9,005 bases of DNA from Chloroflexota bacterium (lineage in GTDB: Bacteria; Chloroflexota; Anaerolineae; CG2-30-64-16), in contig JAKPQT010000277.1 of assembly GCA_029555885.1 (NCBI GenBank), forward strand, positions 1-9,005, given 5' to 3'. Of the stretch, positions 1 through 4,258 are shown piece after piece; positions within the stretch are counted from its first letter, which is position 1; each line of letters opens with the position of its first letter. A program made the translations under genes and the position numbers. The notes under the pieces were generated by a model, which was not told the origin of the DNA, searched no databases, and saw nothing but the letters and a program-made list of their open reading frames with translations.

Positions 1-668
1 GATTCGAGCCCGCGCGCCAGCCCCTGGTACGCGAAATCTACAAATGGAACCAGGCGCCGCCGCGCAAGCAGGTCCGCGACTGCGTCCCACTGCTCAAGCG
101 TCAGGTCAGCGCCGGTCGGGTTGTGGCAGCACGCGTGCAGCAGCACGACATCGCCCTCCGGGATCTGCTCCAGCGCCGCAGTCATCCGGTCGAATGCCAG
201 GCCGTTGGTCTGGGCATCGAAGTAGGGATACGTCTCGACGGCCAGGCCGGCGGCCTTCATGACGCCCGGGTGGTTGGGCCAGGTCGGCTGGCTGAGCCAG
301 ACGCGTGCGTCCGGCTTCGCACGCTTGATGAAGTCCGCGGCTACACGCAGGGCGCCCGTCCCGCCGGGCGCGTGGATGGTCACCGAGCGCTTCCCCTCGA
401 CCACAGGGTGGTGTTCACCCAGGATGAGCGCTTGCACGCAGGCGGCATATTCCGGCGCACCGGCGATGCCCAGATAGCTCTTGCTCGTCTCCTGCTCCAG
501 GATGGACGCCTCTGCCAGCTTGACGGAGCGGAAGATGGGGGTATTGCCACTCTCGTCCTTATACACGCCCGCGCCGAGGTTGATTTTGGCCGGGTTCGGG
601 TCACGTTTGAAGGCTTCTTCCAGGCCCAGGATCGGATCGGGCGGCGCCATTTCAATCTTCTCGAACAT
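1..668 (-). CDS. Aspartate/aromatic-amino-acid aminotransferase, class I (partial, N-terminal 222 residues)
   Basis: PLP-dependent transaminase of the AspC/TyrB family, exchanging the amino group between aspartate or aromatic amino acids and 2-oxoglutarate in the cytoplasm. Reading the minus strand from 668 gives MFEKIEMAPPDPILGLEEAF, close to the AspC N-terminus (MFENI...ADPILGL). Other landmarks are NLGAGVYKDESG (30-41), the cofactor-phosphate loop PGGTGALRVAADF (101-113), WPNHPGV (130-136), HACCHNPTG (178-186, whose Asn contacts the PLP ring oxygen) and DFAYQGLARGLE (211-222, with the Asp that pairs with the pyridine nitrogen). The Schiff-base lysine lies beyond the left edge. ATG 668 is preferred to ATG 674: the AGGGAG site at 676-681 is 7 nt from 668 but overlaps the spacing needed for 674, and 668 matches the family start. 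Whether it is aspC or tyrB cannot be told from this part. Confidence 0.95.
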   Translation of the reverse strand, partial: MFEKIEMAPPDPILGLEEAFKRDPNPAKINLGAGVYKDESGNTPIFRSVKLAEASILEQETSKSYLGIAGAPEYAACVQALILGEHHPVVEGKRSVTIHAPGGTGALRVAADFIKRAKPDARVWLSQPTWPNHPGVMKAAGLAVETYPYFDAQTNGLAFDRMTAALEQIPEGDVVLLHACCHNPTGADLTLEQWDAVADLLARRRLVPFVDFAYQGLARGLE

Positions 669-706
669 GGTCATGCTCCCTAGGGGAATGAGTCACATAG
701 GAAACC

Positions 707-715
707 ATTCTATCA
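707..715 (-). promoter_or_regulatory. Extended -10 promoter element for the aminotransferase
   Basis: On the minus strand the sequence reads TGATAGAAT, a full TGn extension followed by TAGAAT (5 of 6 to TATAAT). It predicts transcription start near position 700 and a leader of about 32 nt carrying the AGGGAG ribosome-binding site. No convincing -35 hexamer sits 17 bp upstream, as is usual for extended -10 promoters. It lies just inside the divergent sirtuin promoter. Confidence 0.6.
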
Positions 716-728
716 TATCCTGCGCCGG

Positions 729-757
729 TTGCACGCACGCGTCGGGTGTGCTACATT
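729..757 (+). promoter_or_regulatory. Sigma-70-type promoter of the sirtuin gene, leaderless geometry
   Basis: TTGCAC at 729-734 and TACATT at 752-757 are separated by exactly 17 bp. The -10 hexamer ends 7 nt before the A of ATG 764, so predicted transcription would begin at or next to the start codon. No Shine-Dalgarno sequence precedes the ATG, which fits a leaderless mRNA. The match to consensus is moderate (TTG of the -35; 4 of 6 in the -10). Confidence 0.5.
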
Positions 758-763
758 CAGCCC

Positions 764-1534
764 ATGATCGAGTCCAGGCAACAAGCGGCAGAGATACTGC
801 GGGCCGCTGAGATGCTGGCCGCAGCGCAGCACGCCGTCGTGCTGACGGGCGCGGGGATCAGCACGCCCTCCGGCATCCCGGACTTTCGTAGTCCGCAGGG
901 CGGGCTGTGGCGGGAGGCCGACCCGCTGGAAGTGGCCTCGCTGTGGGGCTTTCACGATGACCCTGCAAGGTTCTACCGGTGGCTGAGACCGCTGGCCCGC
1001 AAGATGCTCGATGCCCGGCCCAATCCGGCCCACCGTGCGCTCGCACAACTCGAGGCCGCGGGACATATCCGAACGGTCATCACACAGAACATCGACTCCT
1101 TGCACCAGGCCGCGGGCAGCCTGAACGTGCTGGAGCTGCATGGCCATGTGCGGACGTTCAGTTGCCTGGGCTGCGGCCGGACTGAGCCGGCCGATGGGCA
1201 CCTGGCCGCGGTGTGCGCCGGACCACTGCCGCCGCCGTGTGCGGCGTGCGGAGGGCTGCTCAAGCCGGACGTCATTCTGTATGGCGAGCCGCTGCCCTTT
1301 GATACGCTCAGCGCGGCGCAGCAGGCTGCGCTGGCGTGCGATTTCATGCTCGTGGTCGGCACGTCGCTTGAAGTCATGCCCGCTGCTGACCTGCCGCTGC
1401 TGGCCCGGCGTCGGGGCGCGCGCCTCGCGCTGATCAATCTCACACCGACGCCTCTGGATGCGCAGATGGATGTGTGCATTCGCACGGATGTGGTGACCGC
1501 GCTGGCCGCGTTGTATCGCGCCGTATGCGAGTGA
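764..1534 (+). CDS. Sir2-family NAD-dependent protein deacylase (sirtuin)
   Basis: Removes acyl groups from protein lysines, consuming NAD+ and releasing nicotinamide and O-acyl-ADP-ribose. The 256-residue protein is a typical compact bacterial sirtuin. It shows the NAD-binding GAGIS (29-33) with SGIPDFRSPQGGLW after it, TQNIDSLH (107-114), the catalytic His127 in LELHGH, a four-Cys zinc knuckle (C134, C137, C159, C162), GTSLEVMPAA (199-208) and INL (224-226). The Tyr-x-x-Arg pair that marks succinyl/malonyl-specific sirtuins is not present at the expected place (FYRWLR, 70-75), so an acetyl or other short acyl group is the likelier substrate. The frame also has a GTG at 746, but that start would lie within the predicted promoter; ATG 764 is chosen. 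The stop overlaps a possible ATG of the next gene (TGATG), suggesting one transcript. Confidence 0.93.
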   Translation: MIESRQQAAEILRAAEMLAAAQHAVVLTGAGISTPSGIPDFRSPQGGLWREADPLEVASLWGFHDDPARFYRWLRPLARKMLDARPNPAHRALAQLEAAGHIRTVITQNIDSLHQAAGSLNVLELHGHVRTFSCLGCGRTEPADGHLAAVCAGPLPPPCAACGGLLKPDVILYGEPLPFDTLSAAQQAALACDFMLVVGTSLEVMPAADLPLLARRRGARLALINLTPTPLDAQMDVCIRTDVVTALAALYRAVCE

Positions 1535-1566
1535 TGGAAGGAAGAAAGAAGATGGAAGAAGGAAGA
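1533..1566 (+). repeat. Purine-only repeat tract across the sirtuin/dehydrogenase junction
   Basis: Apart from two T residues the stretch is all A and G. GATGGAAG occurs at 1533-1540 and again at 1551-1558 (18-bp period), and GGAAGAAG at 1554-1561. The tract contains the sirtuin stop, both candidate dehydrogenase starts and the likely ribosome-binding site. The GGAAGAAG 8-mer recurs twice on the minus strand at 2608-2615 and 2622-2629. Confidence 0.6.
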
Positions 1567-2544
1567 TCGGAACTGCCGCTGGTCCTGGTCAGCCATGCGT
1601 TGCCCGCGGAGTGGCTGGCGTCCCTGGAGGGCCGCTGCCGGATGGTGATCGGGCCGGCGAACGCCACCGCGCTTGCGCCGGAGCTGGCCGCGCACCTGCC
1701 GGAGGCGGAGGGCCTGTTCAGCCTCCTGACCATTCCGGTCAATGCCGCGCTGCTCGACGCCGCGCCGAAGCTGCGGGTCGTGAGCAACATGGCCGTCGGC
1801 TACGACAATGTGGATGTGGCGGCCTGCACGCGGCGCGGGATTCCCGTGGGTAACACGCCCGGTGTGTTGACGGACGCGACGGCGGATCTCGCTTTCGCGC
1901 TGCTGCTCTCGGCCGCGCGGCGCCTGCCTGAGGCCAGCGCCGATGCGCGCGCGGGCCGCTGGACGACGTGGGAGCCGGCTGGTTGGCTGGGCGCAGACCT
2001 GGCAGGCGCGACGCTCGGCATCGTCGGCATGGGGAAGATCGGCTACGCCGTTGCCCGCCGTGCCCACGCCTTTGGCCTGCACATTGTCTATTCCGATCCC
2101 GGCGCGCACGATGCCGCCGAGCGCGAGTTCGGCGCGGTATATGTGCCGTTCGAGCTTCTGCTGCGGACGAGCGATTTCGTCTCGCTGCACTGTCCTCTGA
2201 CCACCGAGACGCGCGGGCTGATGGGCGAGGCGGCCTTGCGGCAGATGAAGCCCACTGCCATCCTCGTGAACACATCGCGCGGCCCGGTGGTGGACCAGGA
2301 AGCGCTCCACCGCGCGCTGACGGAAGGGTGGATTGCGGCCGCGGCACTGGATGTGACGACGCCGGAGCCGCTGCCTGCCAGCCACCCGCTCTACAGCCTG
2401 CCGAACTGCTTGATCGTGCCGCATATCGGGTCAGCCACGCACGGCACCCGCCGGCGCATGGCCGAGCTGGCCTGCGCCAACCTGCTGGCCGGCCTTGCCG
2501 GCGAGCGCCTGCCGCACTGCGTCAATCCGGCGGTATACGAATGA
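1552..2544 (+). CDS. D-2-hydroxyacid dehydrogenase (glyoxylate/hydroxypyruvate reductase type)
   Basis: NAD(P)H-dependent reductase of 2-oxoacids such as glyoxylate or hydroxypyruvate. From ATG 1552 it is 330 residues, the usual family length. Visible signatures are NMAVGYDNVDV (79-89), NTPGVLTDATADLAFALLL (101-119), the Rossmann loop GMGKIG (159-164), and the catalytic triad Arg243 (NTSRGPVVD), Glu272 (PEPLP) and His291 (VPHIGS). After the second Rossmann strand it has Asp182 (VYSDP), where NADPH-preferring relatives have an Arg; this favours NADH. ATG 1552 has AAGGAAG at 1538-1544, 7 nt upstream; ATG 1534, overlapping the sirtuin stop, would add only MEGRKK. Both starts lie in a purine-rich repeat, so the first nine or so residues look non-homologous. 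It is probably co-transcribed with the sirtuin; the exact substrate is not determinable. Confidence 0.93.
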   Translation: MEEGRSELPLVLVSHALPAEWLASLEGRCRMVIGPANATALAPELAAHLPEAEGLFSLLTIPVNAALLDAAPKLRVVSNMAVGYDNVDVAACTRRGIPVGNTPGVLTDATADLAFALLLSAARRLPEASADARAGRWTTWEPAGWLGADLAGATLGIVGMGKIGYAVARRAHAFGLHIVYSDPGAHDAAEREFGAVYVPFELLLRTSDFVSLHCPLTTETRGLMGEAALRQMKPTAILVNTSRGPVVDQEALHRALTEGWIAAAALDVTTPEPLPASHPLYSLPNCLIVPHIGSATHGTRRRMAELACANLLAGLAGERLPHCVNPAVYE

Positions 2545-2570
2545 GTGATGAGTAACGAGTAACGAGTAAA
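2543..2570 (+). repeat. Four tandem heptamers GAGTRAY-like after the dehydrogenase stop
   Basis: Four head-to-tail 7-mers follow one another: GAGTGAT, GAGTAAC, GAGTAAC, GAGTAAA. They begin within the dehydrogenase stop codon. The 10-mer GAGTAACGAG (2550-2559 and 2557-2566) is perfectly complementary to CTCGTTACTC at 2629-2638 across the convergent gene junction. Confidence 0.75.
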
Positions 2571-2638
2571 GGGTTATCGGGGGTGATGCCTCAGTTGTTC
2601 CTGGTTGCTTCTTCCTCGTTACTTCTTCCTCGTTACTC
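2557..2638. terminator. Possible bidirectional hairpin between convergent genes
   Basis: GAGTAACGAG at 2557-2566 can pair over all 10 bp with CTCGTTACTC at 2629-2638, with a 62-nt loop; the copy at 2550-2559 offers an alternative register. It sits between the convergent dehydrogenase and deacetylase genes, where a shared terminator is expected. The long loop and the lack of a T-run make intrinsic termination uncertain. Confidence 0.3.
2608..2635 (-). repeat. Perfect 14-bp tandem duplication at the deacetylase 3' end
   Basis: CTTCTTCCTCGTTA occurs at 2608-2621 and again immediately at 2622-2635, identical in all 14 positions (plus-strand reading). The deacetylase stop codon (TTA on the plus strand, 2619-2621) lies in the first copy, and the second copy encodes part of its Lys/Arg-rich tail. 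Since 14 is not a multiple of 3, gain or loss of a copy would shift the C-terminal frame. Confidence 0.8.
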
Positions 2639-3521
2639 TTTGCTCATTCATCAGCGCCCGATACCCGATGACGTGCAGGCCACAGTTGCGGATGAAGGCG
2701 GCGAGCTCCTCGCGCATGAAGGTCTCGTAATCTGCGACGCGGCCGCGCCAGTCGGGGGTGATGGCCCGCAGTTCCGGCGTGTCCTTCGACGGGTGAATGA
2801 TGAAGTGTGTCAGGCCCGGCGGCAGGCTGCGAAGTGCCGCCTTGGCCTGCGCCATCCGGTCTTCCGGTGTGTCCAGGTGCAGGCCGGTGACCGAATCGAA
2901 CAGCGGCACGCCTTCTTCCTCTAGCGCCGTCACGGCCGCCACGGCCTGCAAGGCCGTCTGCCTGTCATAGCCACGCGCCTGCCAGCGCTCCTCGTCCCAG
3001 CGGGGGATCATGGCCGGGAGATGGTGCTGCCGGGCCAGGTCGAGGTAGCTGTGGAGGAATTTCGGGTGGGCGATGGTGCCCATGTGCGTGTCGATGTGGG
3101 TGACAGCAATGCCCGCAGCCAGCGCTCGCTCGATCTGCGCAGCCAGTTCTGCCGCTCCGGCTTCGGCGTCTGCGTGCGCCCAGACCTCCTCCGAGCTGCG
3201 CCACAGATACCCCTCGGCATCGAGCAGGCCGGTTGCCCTCTCCCGCGTTGACACCGGACCCCAGCGGTAGTGCTCCCACTCGCTGTTCAGCGTCAGGTGT
3301 ACGCCCATGTCCACCGTGGGATGTTCGCGGCAGTAGGCCGCGACCGCAGGGAACCATGGGCAGGGCGTCATCGTTGCGCCCGAAGAGATGAGACCGAAAT
3401 CCGCCAGTTCCGCGAATGCTGCCAGGCTGGCATGACACATGCCGATGTCGTCGGTGTGGATGATGACCACGCGGTCGTCTGCTGTGAAACCGAGTTTGCG
3501 CAGGATTGGATTGGGCTGCAC
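2619..3521 (-). CDS. YdjC/ChbG-family carbohydrate deacetylase-like protein
   Basis: Members of this family are metal-dependent deacetylases, best known for removing an acetyl group from chitooligosaccharides; the substrate here is unknown. The 300-residue protein has the family metal-site signatures: HTDDIGMCHA (22-31, Asp24/Asp25), GVHLTLNSEW (73-82, His75) and THIDTHMG (141-148, His142/His146), plus IIHPSKDTPE (241-250) near the C-terminus. The start is GTG 3521, with AGGAGG at 3529-3534 placed 7 nt upstream. That site overlaps the TAG stop of the preceding YbaK-like gene, so the two are translationally coupled. The last nine residues (NEQRVTRKK) are encoded by the repeat tract shared with the convergent junction and are probably not part of the conserved fold. 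No signal peptide is visible, so a cytoplasmic role is likely. Confidence 0.9.
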   Translation of the reverse strand: MQPNPILRKLGFTADDRVVIIHTDDIGMCHASLAAFAELADFGLISSGATMTPCPWFPAVAAYCREHPTVDMGVHLTLNSEWEHYRWGPVSTRERATGLLDAEGYLWRSSEEVWAHADAEAGAAELAAQIERALAAGIAVTHIDTHMGTIAHPKFLHSYLDLARQHHLPAMIPRWDEERWQARGYDRQTALQAVAAVTALEEEGVPLFDSVTGLHLDTPEDRMAQAKAALRSLPPGLTHFIIHPSKDTPELRAITPDWRGRVADYETFMREELAAFIRNCGLHVIGYRALMNEQRVTRKK

Positions 3522-3528
3522 GGAAATT

Positions 3529-3534
3529 CCTCCT
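3529..3534 (-). promoter_or_regulatory. Consensus Shine-Dalgarno overlapping the upstream stop codon
   Basis: AGGAGG on the minus strand lies 7 nt before GTG 3521. Its first bases belong to the TAG stop (3535-3533) of the YbaK-like gene. Ribosomes ending that gene are therefore placed on the next start, and the strong site compensates for the GTG codon. Confidence 0.85.
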
Positions 3535-4018
3535 ATTCTCCCACAATGTCCGCGGTTGTCGCACCCAGCAGCGTCAGGAGTGGCTCCACCGGCACGAGCA
3601 CACCCGCGCCGACCTTGCCCGCGCTGACCTCGATGCGGTCAAAGAGCAGCACGGTTTCGTCCATGATGACCGGCCAGGTCTTATCCATCAGGGCCAGCGG
3701 TGAGATGCCGCCCTTCTGCAAGCCGGTCAGCCGTTCCGCGTCGCGCTGCGGGGCCATCTGTACCTTTTTCTCACCTGCGGCCGCAGCCAGCTTCTTGAGA
3801 TCGAGCTGTGAATCGCCAGGGACGAGCGCAAGGATGGGCCGCGCGCCGGGCCGGTCTGGCAGGACGACGAGTGTCTTGAACGTTTGCTCTGCCGGGAAGC
3901 CCAGCGCGGCCGCGACCTCTGCGGCTGACAGATGCTCCTTGACCTCATAGCTGACCGGCTCATATGGGATGCCGTGCCCCTCCAACACTCGCATTGCCAG
4001 CGTCTTGGCCGTCTTCAT
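3533..4018 (-). CDS. ybaK: YbaK/EbsC-family Cys-tRNA(Pro)/aminoacyl-tRNA deacylase
   Basis: A free-standing editing enzyme that hydrolyses mischarged tRNA, classically Cys-tRNA(Pro), to keep translation accurate in the cytoplasm. At 161 residues it is the normal size for YbaK. It has the essential lysine in QTFKTLVV (Lys48), the substrate loop GLQKGGISPLAL (99-110, with the GG-x-SP signature), the N-terminal TLAMRVLEGHGIPYE (6-20), and SAAEVAAALG (31-40), which is typical of the fold. ATG 4018 is preceded by GGAGG at 4023-4027 with a rather short 4-nt gap. It is the first gene of a two-gene unit with the ChbG-like deacetylase; no functional link between the two is obvious. Related paralogues (ProX, EbsC) act on other mischarged tRNAs, so the exact substrate is inferred. 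Confidence 0.92.
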   Translation of the reverse strand: MKTAKTLAMRVLEGHGIPYEPVSYEVKEHLSAAEVAAALGFPAEQTFKTLVVLPDRPGARPILALVPGDSQLDLKKLAAAAGEKKVQMAPQRDAERLTGLQKGGISPLALMDKTWPVIMDETVLLFDRIEVSAGKVGAGVLVPVEPLLTLLGATTADIVGE

Positions 4019-4062
4019 GGTACCTCCGAACTTTTCGTCTCACTGGCCTGGAACCGGATGGT

Positions 4063-4092
4063 TTGGTTCGTCGTCATCGCCTATGATATAAT
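4063..4092 (+). promoter_or_regulatory. Promoter of the FG-GAP/BACON protein gene, extended -10
   Basis: TGATATAAT at 4084-4092 is a perfect extended -10 (TGn plus TATAAT at 4087-4092). TTGGTT at 4063-4068 is a fair -35 at 18 bp. Transcription would start near 4099, leaving a leader of about 160 nt before ATG 4259. On the opposite strand the same AT-rich patch contains TATCAT (4088-4083), a possible -10 for the divergent YbaK gene, so the two promoters may overlap. Confidence 0.65.
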
Positions 4093-4098
4093 GCTGCG

Positions 4099-4258
4099 CG
4101 CCCGGTCGGCCAGATCGGTGTCGATCAGCGCGTCCGCGTGTACCACGTGGCGCGCAGGCTTGGCTCCCTGCCCAACAGCAAGGACGCGGACGACCGTTAG
4201 TTGCCGTTCCAGGCGTCCTGAGTCTTGCCGGGCTACTACCTGCAAGGAGGCGAAACTC
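4099..4258 (+). promoter_or_regulatory. Long, potentially structured 5' leader of the FG-GAP/BACON gene
   Basis: CGTCCGCGT (4131-4139) and ACGCGGACG (4184-4192) form a perfect 9-bp stem closing a 44-nt loop, which itself contains the palindrome CCACGTGG (4143-4150). A reading frame with no ATG is open from 4087 to a TAG at 4198-4200; its only visible start is a GTG at 4138 without a ribosome-binding site, so I do not call it a gene. The region ends in AAGGAGG (4244-4250), 8 nt before ATG 4259. I do not recognise a known riboswitch. Confidence 0.35.

Noticed and set aside
123..683. A plus-strand 186-residue frame opposite the aminotransferase
   Set aside because: The minus strand matches AspC/TyrB almost continuously; the plus-strand translation has no family features.
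973..2424. A 483-residue open frame on the minus strand antisense to the sirtuin and dehydrogenase
   Set aside because: It is Arg/Gln-rich with no recognisable domain, and it mirrors two well-supported plus-strand genes; in GC-rich DNA long antisense frames are expected.
4087..4200. A possible small ORF in the leader of the FG-GAP/BACON gene
   Set aside because: No ATG, only a GTG at 4138 without a ribosome-binding site, and no recognisable protein; RNA structure explains the stretch as well.
3932..4258. Upstream extension of the FG-GAP/BACON reading frame by 109 residues
   Set aside because: It would cover the ybaK start and both divergent promoters; the AAGGAGG site and signal peptide fix the start at 4259.
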